A DNA stretch of 64,000 nt from Erodium maritimum (taxonomy: Eukaryota > Streptophyta > Magnoliopsida > Geraniales > Geraniaceae). The translations under genes were made by a program, and so were the position numbers. The stretch spans positions 61,958,617 to 62,022,616 of the forward strand of contig OY997588.1 in assembly GCA_963921825.1 (NCBI GenBank). The letters run 5' to 3'. Positions within the stretch are counted from its first letter, which is position 1; each line of letters opens with the position of its first letter. Shown here piece after piece: positions 43,897-55,036 of this stretch. The notes beneath the pieces are model-generated. The model made no database searches. It saw only the letters and a program-made list of their open reading frames with translations, and was not told the DNA's origin.

Positions 43897-44322
43897 GGGA
43901 TAATTGCAGAAAAAGTACACTGAGGTATTTTTTGTAGCCCTCTTCTTCGGTAATTGAATTGCAAAAACGTACCTTGAACTTGCTTTTTTGTTGCAATTTG
44001 TGTAAAAATGACGATTTTATCATTACAATTAAGATGTAAAAAATATTAAGTAAATAAAAGCCAAAATTTCAAATCCCTAAGTTTTTCCTCTTTGTACCGT
44101 ACAAAAGAGTAAAAAATGTAAGGAACATGAAAATTTTGGATTTTTTGTTCCTTAATTGTTATTACTTAAATTAAAATTCCAAGGGTAAAATTGTCATTTT
44201 GAAACAAAATTATACTAAGTGCAACAAAAAGAAAAGTCCAGGGCATTTTTTGCAATTATAAAATAGGAGGGCTACAAGTTGCAAAAAATGAGTACCTCAG
44301 TGTACTTTTTTGCAACTATCCC
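43897..44322. mobile_element. MULE-type MITE next to the chaperone stop codon
   Basis: Ends GGGATAATTGCA and TGCAACTATCCC, arms over 60 bp, flanks TTCAAAACAA (43887-43896) and TTCATAACAA (44323-44332). The 10-bp near-identical flanks and GGG ends fit a Mutator-type MITE. It lies 23 bp beyond the stop codon of the minus-strand chaperone gene, so any 3' UTR runs into it. Confidence 0.85.
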
Positions 44323-44345
44323 TTCATAACAAAGAGGAACAAGTA

Positions 44346-47300
44346 TTACGATTCTAGATCCTCTGCCCTGTTTCTGATATCACTTGACCATAATATTGGG
44401 TCAGTGTTTTTAGGCAAGGAATCCTGTTGTTGGGTTTTCTCTCTCAGCCATTCCTCTGCTCTATTGCATGCATTGATGATCTAAACAACAGAAAGTCAAC
44501 ATCACCCAAAGTTAATCAAACAGAGCTTCGTGACTAAAATCGTATCTCATCTTACTCGAAGCATACCACTTCTCTATCCTCGGGCGGGAGTGAGCCCACT
44601 GACATGCGGCGATCAACGATGCACTTCAACAGATGTCTTGTAGCTTGTGCTCTTGCTTCTTCATCTTTATACCGATTCTCAATTGGATCGACCAACTATA
44701 ACAACCCAAGAAAGTTTCGGGTAAGGAAAAGAAAACTAGGTAATTTGATGGAGGGATGATTGCAAAAACTTGCGGTGAACTATGCATGTTTAGAAAATAC
44801 TATTGGTGAACTATTTTCCGTCTGCAAATCCACTAACGGGGTTAAATTGTTTTTCCAAAAAAAAGTTGAAAGTAACCATGCAAAAGTATAAACATAAAGG
44901 TTCTAAAATGCAAAATACGTATAATGTAAAGAGCAAAACAGTCATTTCCAAAAAAAAATAAGTTATGTGACTGTCACATGACTAATTTCCGAGATAACGA
45001 TTTGCAGACAGAAAATGGTTGGGGGATGTCATTTGCAAAAAATAGATTTAAAAATAGTTCACCAATAGTATTTGCAAAACGTGCATAGTTCACTGCAATT
45101 TTTTGCAATTATCCCTTTGATGGATTTGGGAAAGTGAGATTCACCTTCTTGAGACCGTCCAGTTTCGACGTATAGGCATTTTGAGTTTGATCATCACCTT
45201 CATCATAAAGCCACTCCTCCGTCTGCTGTAAGCTTCTGGATATGCCTTCTTTCTCTTGCTCACTTACAAAGTTCCGGTACATGTTGAAAAGCTGTAAATG
45301 TCTATGTATTAATCTTGGAAGCAACATATATGGACAAAGATTGATGAAATATGAGATGACAAGATGAACATTAATCTTTGTTATACCAAATAAGGAAATT
45401 AGTCATGTGACAATCACATGACTTCAAAAAAACAAGGAAATATGTTTTGTAGTTTGTAACCCTCATGCATACGTGTTTTGCGATTTGGAACCCTTATGTA
45501 TACACTTTTGCATGGTTACTTTCAACTTTTTGCAAAAAAAAAAAAAAAAAAAAAATAACCCCGGTAGTTGATTTGCGGGCGAAAAATAGTTGGAGGATGT
45601 TTTTTGCATAAAAAAAATAGTTCACCAATAGTATTTGCAAAACGTGCATAGTTCCCCGCAAGTTTTTGCAGTCATTCCTTTATTATATCCTTACAAAAAA
45701 GGGACTTTGTACGAAATGTGTAATGTGATCTACTTGATCACAGGAGTGATAACGTCATAACTGAAGCTTTAGCCATGAAACAAGTAAACATTGGATTTGA
45801 CTTCCACAAGTCATTTCAATGTTGTAAGTTGGTATGAAGTCCTCTATTTACAAAGTTGGTTTGACCAGCTGTTTTGTCTCAATGCTCAATACTGAACCAA
45901 AACTTTATTTGTTAGGAAACAAGATAATGATCAATTAATTATGTCAATTTAGAAAGCATACCTTGCTACGCGTCTCATATACATATGACTCCAAGGCATT
46001 CTTCACTTCTTTGGTTTGCTCCATATCTCTATCTTGTTGGGCCAATTGAAGTTCTTTCTCTTGGGCTTTTGACAGCTGAGGCTCGGTCATTCCGCCATAT
46101 ATATTCTCACGGATGGGTAACTGAAGCCTTCTATTACCATTATGTTTTTTTGTACCATCAGTCTGCAAAGGGCAATAGATTCCAATGGATTATTCATAAA
46201 ATGTACATACTCATCATGCCTAAGAAAAGTGCTGGACTAACAAAATATGTAGAGCTCTTATATCTTAAACATATAGTTTGATCTAATATACAAAGACCAA
46301 TGCATGGATCGAAAACCTATCCGATTCGCAAACAAGGTGCAAAACAAAACAACATGGCATGAGTTGGCCACATCCAAGGAAGACCATTAATAAAAGGGAT
46401 AATTGCAAAAAAGTACCCTGAGGTATTCATTTTTTGCAACTTGTAGCCCTCTTCTTTGATAATTACAATACAGTACCCTAAACTTGTGTTTTTGTTGCAA
46501 TTTGTATAAATTTGTTTCAAAATGATGAATTTACCCTTAATAACTTACATTTGAAAAATGATAATTAAAGAACAAAAAATCCAAATGATCATATCCCTTT
46601 AATTTCTTACTCTTGTACAGTACAAAGAGGAAGAAAATTAAGAAATATGAAAATTTGAATTTTTCTTCTTTTTTTAAAAATCTAAATCGTAACGGTAAAA
46701 TGTCATTTTTGTACAAATTGCAACAAAAAAGACAAGCTCAGTGTGTTTTGTTGTAATTACCAAAGAAAGAGGGCTACAAGTTGCAAAAAAAATGAACACA
46801 TCGGGGTATTGTTTTTGCAATTACTCCTTACTAAAATTAAGGGTAGACTTACAGAAGCAAGTTCAGATTCAGAATGTATGGAGGAATCATCTTCAAGATC
46901 ATTTTCTAGCACAAGCTCGGCATTCATGTTGTCTGTACTTGAATGAGCACCGCTCCTAGCAACTGAATCGTCTACATGATCTTCTATCAACTGAAGCCAT
47001 TATAAAATTTACATAGCATACACTGTCTCTCAGATACAGAAAACCATGACGATAAAAAAAAAGAAAAAGAAACACCTAGGTTTTGAACTTACCGTTGCGG
47101 ACTCAACAGTGACCATGCCATTCAGGTTTATTTGAACTCTGACTTTGACTTTAGCCTTTTCACTATGGGGGGGTTGTGAAGGGCCAATCTGCATAAACAG
47201 TAACTTATCATCTCAGAAGCCATTTGGAAGCCCAGGTAAGACCGTAAGAGGGCATTAATTATCATATATCCCTGATAAAAAGCCATTTCAACGTTGTAAG

Positions 47301-49909
47301 TTGGTATTATTGAGGTCATTTGAAAATCTATAGCTTAATTGGCACACCCTTTTCTTCCTGTGGTAACAGGCTCAGAACCCCCGTCTTCTCTTGATAAGCT
47401 TTTGCCCTCACCGATAGAATATACGATAAAAAATGAACTATACACCCAAGTTATTTTATGACACTCTGGGATCACTGCAAAGCATATAACTTCCAGATAT
47501 CTGGATGAACCCCAAGGTAAATATATTAAGTAAGAGTGTAAAACTAATAATTTATTGGATCAATGAGAATTGTGGTACACAAAGTTATTATTAAATACAT
47601 GAGTGTGTGTGTGTGTGTGTTTCAACATCCTATTTGATGATGATTAGTTCTTTGTTTATTATGAAAGATGGGTGAATTAGATAGTTATTAACGAAATGAT
47701 TCGCTTAGGGGCAATCATCCAAGTAACAAAATCATCTCATTAATCCAAATTAGGAGCATAGAAAACTCATATAGTGGTGATGGTAAATCAAAAACATAAA
47801 TGAAGCTTACCGTAAAGCAACTAATTTTTGAAGATACACCAGCAGGCAATTCATTTGGATCAGTGTAGAATACTTCCAAGTCAAACATATTACTTCGTTG
47901 GAACGTCAGAACTTTAACACTTGGAATGGGTTGGCCTTTTGGAAACAGCGTGTAATTTTTCATTGCGCAAACAGGGATATTGTCTGTTGAGAGTCCTAGG
48001 GAGAAAGGAATTGAATCCTGAACCTGCACAATAACAATAAAAATAATGATTAAAATCCATTCATACAAGAACCAGATGCCAGGACATTCAGAAATCGAGA
48101 CCCATATTTCTGTTCATATGGTGCAGCTATATATAGAACCGTTATGGATTGAAGCCGCAGGAGTACAACTATGAAATGACGAGTCATTAGTAAGTACTTA
48201 ACTAACAGCACAAGATATCACTTGTCATGGAATCAAAAAAGGGTTAATTGCTAAAAACTACATTATGTATTGTCCACGCTTTTAAACTAAACTATCTTTT
48301 GACCACAGTCGTTTACTTAAAAATTTTGGAATATTCCGTTAAAATTTTGGAATATTCCGTTAGAATTAGGGACATGGACAATACATAATGTAGTTTAAAG
48401 CGTGGACGATACATACTGTAATTTTTCGCAAGTGGACACCACAAAATGTAGTTTTTAGCAATTAACCCATCAAAAAATACAGAGATCTATGTTCCAAAAA
48501 TTATACTGGGAAACAAATTTCAGAACAGCTGCATATATGCACCAAACAATATAGAAAAAAGATAACTAAGGTTGTTAGTTAGTGTTATGACTTATGAGTA
48601 TTAAGTTCTCCAAATCGCATCACATTAAATGGACAGAAAAGGGGAGAAAGAGAGAGAGGTTAAAACATTTTACTGAAATTACCACATAAGTTCTTGAACA
48701 AAACATATCCATAGAGCTCAGTTTATTTGACATACAAACCTCGTATTCTTTAACTCGAAAAGCTGGACTAAGCATCGCACACTGAAGAGCACAACCACGC
48801 GCCACACATTCGCTTGCATTCAATGTTCGCTTAGGATCCTTCTGAAAAACAGAAGCTACTAGTCTAGTTATTGCTGGTATCCTAGACCCTGATCCAACAA
48901 GCTCGACAGAAATGATCTTCTCAGCAGTTAATCCTGAATCTACTAAAGCCTTGTGACAAGGAACACTTATCCTCTCCAATAATCCTGAAGCCAGCTTTTC
49001 AAACTCCTCCCTCTTAATAGAGCCCTTAACATCTTTCTCATCCATTAAGCACTCGATGTTCAATGGTGCCTCAGCATTGGCACTCAAAACCTTCTTCACC
49101 TTCTCACAGGCTGTTCTTAACCTAATACATGCTTTGGCATTAGAATACACATCAATCTTGTACTGCTCCTTGAACTGTGCTGCAAAATGACTAACCAAAA
49201 CCTCATCAAAGTCTCTCCCTCCCAAACTTGCATCAAAAGCGTGTGACACAATCTTCATTTTCCCAACCTTAAATGATACAATAGACACCTGGGTATCACA
49301 ATGACCTATATCAACAAACGCAACATATGATGATTCTTTCGTAGAGACATCCGTTTTATAAATCCCGTAACTAAGTGCAGTTGCAGTACAGTCATGTATC
49401 AATCTCAAGGGCTTCAGCCCAGCAATTTTTGCAGCATCCAGGTACGAACGCCTCTGCAAGTCTGTGAAGCACGATGGCACCCCAATCACACAATCAGAAA
49501 CAGGAATTTCCAAATTCTTCTCTGCTATGTCTTTCAGATGTGCCAAGAGCATTGCCAAAATCTGAACCGGTGTAAACACTTGTACCTCGCCTACACATTT
49601 CAAGTGAATCAAAATGCCACCATCAGGGCCTTCAGAAGTTTCAAATGGGAGCACTTTCAGTTCACTCTGAACACTGGGCTCCCTAAAATTTCTACCAATC
49701 AGTCTCTTTACCTGAGATACTGTAGATTTGGGGTGCATCATTGCAGACACAGCACCAGCCGAACCCAAAAACCGCTGCTTCTCCCCAAAGCACACCACAG
49801 AAGGGGTTTCACGTTTGGATTCATCGTTCAACAACACATCAATTCCCCTTTGCTTCACAGTACCAATAACACAGTTCTCATTGCCAACATCAAACCCCAC
49901 CACACTCAT
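44346..49909 (-). CDS. HSP70-16: Hsp70-16-like chaperone (Hsp110/SSE class), eight coding exons
   Basis: Exons (minus): 48740-49909, 47811-48023, 47093-47188, 46853-46990, 45962-46162, 45145-45291, 44567-44695, 44346-44480. All junctions are GT/AG and phase 0, giving 742 residues. Residues 1-390 are the nucleotide-binding domain: GFDVGNENCVI (5-15), VAFVDIGHCDTQ (196-207), LIHDCTATALSYG (170-182) and ELVGSGSRIPAI (336-347). Residues 391-493 are the beta substrate-binding part, 494-539 an acidic linker, 540-742 the helical C-terminus (ESYVYETRSK, TEEWLYDEGDD). Hsp110 proteins act as nucleotide exchange factors and holdases for cytosolic/nuclear Hsp70. Among plant Hsp110s it resembles Arabidopsis Hsp70-16 most, from memory. 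It ends about 30 residues earlier than I expect. The start is the ATG at 49909; an upstream TTG is not used. Confidence 0.93.
44753..45115. mobile_element. MULE-type MITE in chaperone intron 6
   Basis: Ends GGGATGATTGCAAAAACTTG and TTTTTTGCAATTATCCC; inner arms share GTGAACTATGCA. Flanks are a perfect 9-bp duplication TTTGATGGA (44744-44752 and 45116-45124). The right flank is only 20 bp from the splice donor of exon 6. Confidence 0.92.
45395..45680. mobile_element. Partial MITE copy in chaperone intron 5
   Basis: The right half (AATAGTTCACCAATAGTATTTGCAAAACGTGCATAGTT, in pieces) matches the MITE at 44753-45115, as does the GTCATGTGACAATCACATGACT palindrome region. A run of more than 20 A follows GCAACTTTTTGC near 45534. 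The left terminus is missing or decayed. Confidence 0.7.
46396..46827. mobile_element. MULE-type MITE in chaperone intron 4
   Basis: Ends GGGATAATTGCAAAAAAG and TTGTTTTTGCAATTACTCC. Flanks TTAATAAAA (46387-46395) and TTACTAAAA (46828-46836) match at 8 of 9 bases. It is the same family as 43897-44322 and the split copy at 28609. The right flank lies 16 bp before exon 4. Confidence 0.88.
47603..47620. repeat. GT microsatellite in chaperone intron 2
   Basis: Nine GT dinucleotides in a row between exons 2 and 3. Confidence 0.9.
48241..48468. mobile_element. MULE-type MITE in chaperone intron 1
   Basis: Ends GGGTTAATTGCTAAAAACTA and TAGTTTTTAGCAATTAACCC are exact reverse complements. Flanks are a perfect 9-bp duplication ATCAAAAAA (48232-48240 and 48469-48477). 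The interior has a perfect 21-bp tandem duplication (48320-48340, 48341-48361), each unit containing GGAATATTCC. Confidence 0.93.
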
Positions 49910-49964
49910 TCTAACCAATCACTTTTACTTCCCTTGACCAGTACTTAAATAATCAACTACAGTT

Positions 49965-50500
49965 GCTGCAAACTCCTCAAAAACAACTTATGATTTTAAA
50001 AAAAGAAACATTGGAGTGAGATATCAGTTCAGGTTTACAGAAAATATCATTTGCATGAGCACATTCAAAATCTATCCATCTAAATGCTTTGTTTGGTTGA
50101 ATATAAACTAATATTTCGAAATGCGGCTATAAATTACTCGAAATATCCACAGAAATGAAAGTCTTGAACTGATGAACCTAATTGAATCACTTTCCAGAGG
50201 CTCCGGGAACCAAATTCCGATACAACGTAACTTATAAAACCCAGAACTTCTATGTATTTTCTTTCCTCCTCTTTCTCGGTAAACAAACAGAATGCAAAAA
50301 AAATGTCAAAATTGAAGGCTACCTGGCAGAAGAGGAGATCAATGACGATAAAAATGAAACCCTAGAAGCTACGAAACATTGGAGAGAGCGACTGGTGGTG
50401 GAGCTCTGATATCTCCGATTTTGACGCAAATTACAGAGAGGCTTCTTCGAGAGAAATTGAGAGCTTTGTCCATGTAGCAAATACCAGACCGGTGAAAATG
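49965..50500 (-). other. HSP70-16: 5' UTR with a probable leader intron of the chaperone gene
   Basis: On the minus strand CTGCCAG|GTAGCC (donor after 50323) and TTTGCAG|CAACTG (acceptor, exon resuming at 49965) would define a 357-bp intron just upstream of the start codon. The 5' exon would lie at about 50323-50500. Transcript support is absent, so this is inference from splice consensus and position. Confidence 0.5.
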
Positions 50501-50579
50501 TGAAAGGACACACATGGAAATTATAAAAACATACTCATGTGAATTTTCTTCTAACGTGTATACCCGAAAGGAGATCAAT

Positions 50580-50828
50580 ACTTCATATATTACGAGTTTT
50601 TTATTAGGGACTCAAACAGAGACCGTTTAATATCTTATATTCGTAATGAAATAAAAGATTCATTCCTAAAACTTGGTATAACGATAATACTATCAACACT
50701 TCATATATTACGAGTTTTTATTGGGGACTCAAACGGAGGTCGTTTAATATCTTATGTTCGTAACGAAATAAAAGATTCGTTCCTAAAACAATTTATTACA
50801 TCATAAAACTTGGTATAACGATAATACT
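50580..50828. repeat. Tandem duplication upstream of the chaperone gene
   Basis: A ~112-bp unit ACTTCATATATTACGAG...TATAACGATAATACT (50580-50691) is repeated at 50698-50828 with a few substitutions and about 20 extra bases (AATTTATTACATCATAAAAC). It lies within 80-330 bp of the inferred 5' exon, so it may be part of the promoter. Confidence 0.88.
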
Positions 50829-51601
50829 TTATATAACTCGGAAAGCATGAAGTCTTTAGTGTATCCACATCAAATAAAGGTGAACGATTCTTTTATTTAG
50901 AAGAGAAAATGAGACCAAAGAATAAAGGTTATAGTGTTTCACTTAACCTTAATATTTTCTTAATATACTGATAATATTAGGTCAAAGTCTAATTGGGCTC
51001 AGGGTAAAACCCAACAACTATGTTGATTGTATTTTTGTGTTGGTAGAAAATATAAAAAAATATGTCATCTTGATCATTTCGATAAATTATCTTATAATAA
51101 ATCAAATGATCTTAAACATTAAACGTCACTCGTAAGTGTGTGACCACGTAGGTTTAACGCTAAATCGTTAGTAGCTAATCTTGTTAACTACTAATCAAGG
51201 TTCGTGTCTAACAACATTCCTCGACGGTCGGATAACGTGAATATCAACATCTAATAAAGACGGAGTGTTAATAATAATGAAATTTTTTCCTTTCATTGTT
51301 GCAACTCCATATTATGGTTTTGACTGTCAAACCCTAATAGATAACCATTATGTTTCATGTTGATCGTTACTGGTTATTGAATGATTTTAAGAAACACATT
51401 CTCAAAATCATTCTTCTACCTTAGCCAAGGTTCTTTTCAATAATATGATTCATAATAACATAGAGCTCAAACTCATTACCTGAAGTTAATGGATTCCATC
51501 TTGAATCAACACTGATTATATGAGTACTCAATTACACTCAGTGACCTTTCAACTAGCAATTTTACACACTAGATGCCCGATATCAAAGTATAAAAAGTAT
51601 T
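50829..51601. other. No gene recognised
   Basis: AT-rich intergenic DNA between the chaperone upstream repeat and the solo LTR. No feature was recognised. Confidence 0.5.
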
Positions 51602-51606
51602 CTATT

Positions 51607-54331
51607 TGTCACGCCCCAAATCCGGTACTTGCCCGGACTCGAGGCATGACTAAGATAAAACGATTAAAAGTGCAATAACTCAACAATAACTTCCTGAAAA
51701 TCTCCGATATAAAAACTCAAATCCACATAACTCAATTTAAACACATAAATAACCCTCCAGGGGTGTAATAATAATCCTCCAACAAGGTTTGTTCAAAACT
51801 AAAATGAAATGAAAACGAAGTCTCTATAGGACACCCACACCAAGAAGCTCCCGAGCCTCTATTCCTCAAACAAGCCTGTAATCACAACAATAAACTCATA
51901 GGGGTGAGCTCGCGCTCAGTAGGGAAAATACATAACAAGGTGGACTTTTAAACTCAATAAATTCAACAACAAAGTCGACAAAATAATTCTTAATCAAACA
52001 CGGGTAATAGGTAATCCAGTCAATGCCGTGGCACATGAAGTCACCACCCTCCTATCCACATAGAATGTGTCCTCTCGGATTTTCCCTCAAATCCAGAGGA
52101 GACGCATATCATTGAGGCGACCGGAAACAACCCCCTGAGGGCGCTTATAATCGGGATTCTCAGAAACGTCTCCAAGGGATTTCATGTCCTCGGAAACCAA
52201 GGTATTACTCCCATAGGAAGCATACACTTGGGTAATTAAATAATATTCAAATAATGATTGAGTAACACACTCAAACCGAAACACGAACGATCCAATCCCA
52301 ACACACACCAATCCGCTATCACACATAGCTCACGCATCACCGTTTCACCACCACTCACAGCACACGAATCACATGGTCCCAACACACGAATCACACAATC
52401 ACAACTTACCGTTCACTTACCAATCACGACCCATCGGGGCATCGATCACCTGATTGCACCGCTCGGTACAACCAGTCATACTCGATGCTCCAAGCAATCA
52501 TTTAAGGAAATCAAGCAATCATCCAAATACAGCCAACAGTCTAATACGAGTTCAATCAACCAAACATGAAAACCTTCAAACGAGCATTCAAATATGCAAT
52601 TCAACTAGTTCCATTAGACTCTTTAGCCTATCCACCAAGCAAGCAAACAACCAAGCATGTGATCCTAACACGCAACTAATCCGAGGGCTTTGCCAAGGCC
52701 GCTCTACCAGTAAAACAATTCCCAAGTATTGAAAGCGAGTTACACTAGTGATTGGCATCCTATTCATTCACCACTAGACACTTCCGGTTATTAGTAATTG
52801 AAAGACAATTATGCTAGTTATTCGCATCCTATAGGCATTTCTAGGACCTTTCCGATTTTATTAGCCTAACATGCATACTAAGCATTTAAACGAGAAGTTA
52901 AGACTTTCCCTACCTCAAGGTCTTCCTCTCAACACTCTGATGATAAGCCCGGTGGTCACCACTCCGTTCTTCACACGGGTCCCGGCGTGATCTTTGCTCC
53001 TCTAACTGGTGTCCACGTTCTTCCTTCTTTCCTAGCTTGGTCCCACGGTTTTGAACCACAAAAAGACCACAAATTAGTTCCCCCAACAAAGTGTTCTTCT
53101 CCTCAAAACACACAACACTGCTCTGAAATGGATCAAGGGTTGAAGAGGTAATGTGGGAATCAAATTGAGCTAAAAGGAAGGGTTTTTGGACTCTGGGGTC
53201 TGATCTGGAATGCCATACGGACCGTGTGGCTAGCCGTGCCGGAACATGGCACGGACCATGTCACAGGTCGGCCCGGAAGCCAGCGCGGAACGCGTCACAG
53301 ACCGGCCCGGAGAGCGACACGGACCGTGTCAGGTACCGTGCTGGACTCCCGTCCGTTCCGTGCCGTGTGCCGTGCCGTGCCGGTACCAGGCCCAATCCGT
53401 GCGGCGTACCGTGCCGGCACCTGGCCCGGTCCGGGTCAGGTTCCGTATCAGACCTGACCAGCTCCTTCCCCTTTCTTCCCCAACTCGAATTTCACGAAAA
53501 TCTCAACACAGCCTCCATTTCTAAGCTCTCTTAGCTCCAAAATGTTCAACCAAAGATACCCAACAGCCACACCCTCAATGGGTTCATCAAACTTCAACCA
53601 AAAACACAATCCAACATCCTACTTCACTACTCCTTCTCCAAGCAACAATCAAAAAAGAAAGTTCTTCCACTTTTAAGCCAAGACCCACAAAACCCAAAGA
53701 TTGGAAGTGGAAGAAATGGAGAGTTGAGAGTATCTTTACCTCTAGGTAGTTGAGATGGAGAAGATGAAGTGAAAATGAAGGCAAAAGGACCAAGAACAAG
53801 CTCCAAAATCCAAGCTTTCTTCTCTATCTTCTTCCTCAAGAAATGAGCTCCTCTCCTCCTCTCTCCTTGTGATTTTCGGCTGCAACAAGAGGAAATAAGC
53901 TGAATTGTTGCTCCCTTTCCTTTAAATGACCTAAAATGTCAATTTACTCAAAAGCCCTTAAGGTCTTATCCCTTTAAAGGTAACTTAGGAGGGTATGAGG
54001 GTCATTTGAATCCCCCATTTTCATCCTCCAAGCCAAGCATGACAAGTGTCATGTGTGGTCACTCCTACTTAATAAATTTCCAGCTTTCCAAGATTTTATC
54101 GAAAAACACCCGATATTAAGCCCAAGTTTGACCGAAGGTTGACTTTAACAATATTAAAGTAAAACTGAAGGAAACGGCCCAACTAAGCTAACCGTGATGT
54201 TGGCTAAGCTTTTTGGGCCCCAGAAAGGTCCCGAATGACTTTCCGTGTCATCGGTTGACTTTTCCGGTCGAAAGTTAAACTTAGCTAGGATCCACCGGTT
54301 CTACCGGGATCGACCGGGGGCGGGTCTTACA
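51607..54331 (+). mobile_element. Solo LTR, L2700 family, copy 2
   Basis: TGTCACGCCCC to GCGGGTCTTACA, 2725 bp, flanked by a perfect 5-bp duplication CTATT (51602-51606 and 54332-54336). No PBS, polypurine tract or coding domain follows either end, so this is one LTR left after LTR-LTR recombination. The first 1.5 kb matches the copy at 21269. The long LTR suggests a Gypsy-type parent, but nothing here proves the superfamily. Confidence 0.88.
53210..53460 (+). repeat. Degenerate GC-rich repeats (CCGTGCCG, GGCCCGG units)
   Basis: Variants of GACCGTGTC, CCGTGCCG and GCCCGGA recur for 250 bp. Several frames stay open across it and give Arg/Pro/Gly-rich peptides; this is a composition effect, not coding evidence. 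Confidence 0.8.
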
Positions 54332-54336
54332 CTATT

Positions 54337-54600
54337 AATCACTATGATGATCTCGGGTCAAAAGGAAAAACAGTACACATTTTTTCCTTAAGAGAATTTC
54401 CGCATTAACAATATAGGTAATATAAGTTGAATGGGCTCGAGAAATCTAGTATAAATACACCTTGATAACTTAGAAAAAGGAGAGAATTAATTTGTATAGA
54501 AATCAAAGTGAAAAGTTGAGGGCTGAGAGTTGTAATCGTTGGAAAAGGGTCAGACGATCATTGTTTCAATTCAAAGAAGTATTTGTCATCTTTCGAGTAT
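54337..54600. other. No gene recognised
   Basis: Short AT-rich spacer between the solo LTR and the tail of the next LINE. Confidence 0.5.
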
Positions 54601-55036
54601 TTTTTTTTATAAGCTCTAAAATTTTATTAAGAAAAAATCTGGTTTCCAAGAAGGAAAGAGACAGAAATAAACAATTACAAAGGAACTCTAAGAAGAGCTA
54701 AGGGGACAAAGCCTGAAAAACAAGTAAACACACATGCCAGTGAACAGTTTCTCAAGCGACCCGACTAAGTGTCTCACCCGAACTGATGAACAGTACCTCA
54801 GGGTAATCAGGGTGAGTCCTCGGGTCCCAAAAGGACTAAGTAACTCGTGCCCCTCCGCCACAAGCATATCGGCCCCAAACAGACCCCCTGGATGAGTACT
54901 CACCATACTCAAGTGAGAACAGACAAAGCTTAGTCTGACTCTCGAACAGAAACTCACCGGACCTACGAGACCAGAACAGGTCAAACGGGACTTAAACTCG
55001 TACCATGCCTCCTCTTCGATTAAACTGTTGAAGACA

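Noticed and set aside
48620-48739. Read-through of chaperone exon 1 beyond KEYE
   Set aside because: A GT donor follows GAG at 48740 and family similarity resumes exactly at the next exon (47811-48023).
49910-49918. Three-codon N-terminal extension of the chaperone
   Set aside because: It would start at TTG; the family start MSVVGFD begins at the ATG at 49909.
49394-49948. 184-codon plus-strand ORF
   Set aside because: Exact antisense of the chaperone nucleotide-binding exon; coding evidence is on the other strand.
53224-53534. Three overlapping open frames rich in Arg, Pro and Gly
   Set aside because: They come from degenerate CCGTGCCG-type repeats that lack stop codons in several frames.
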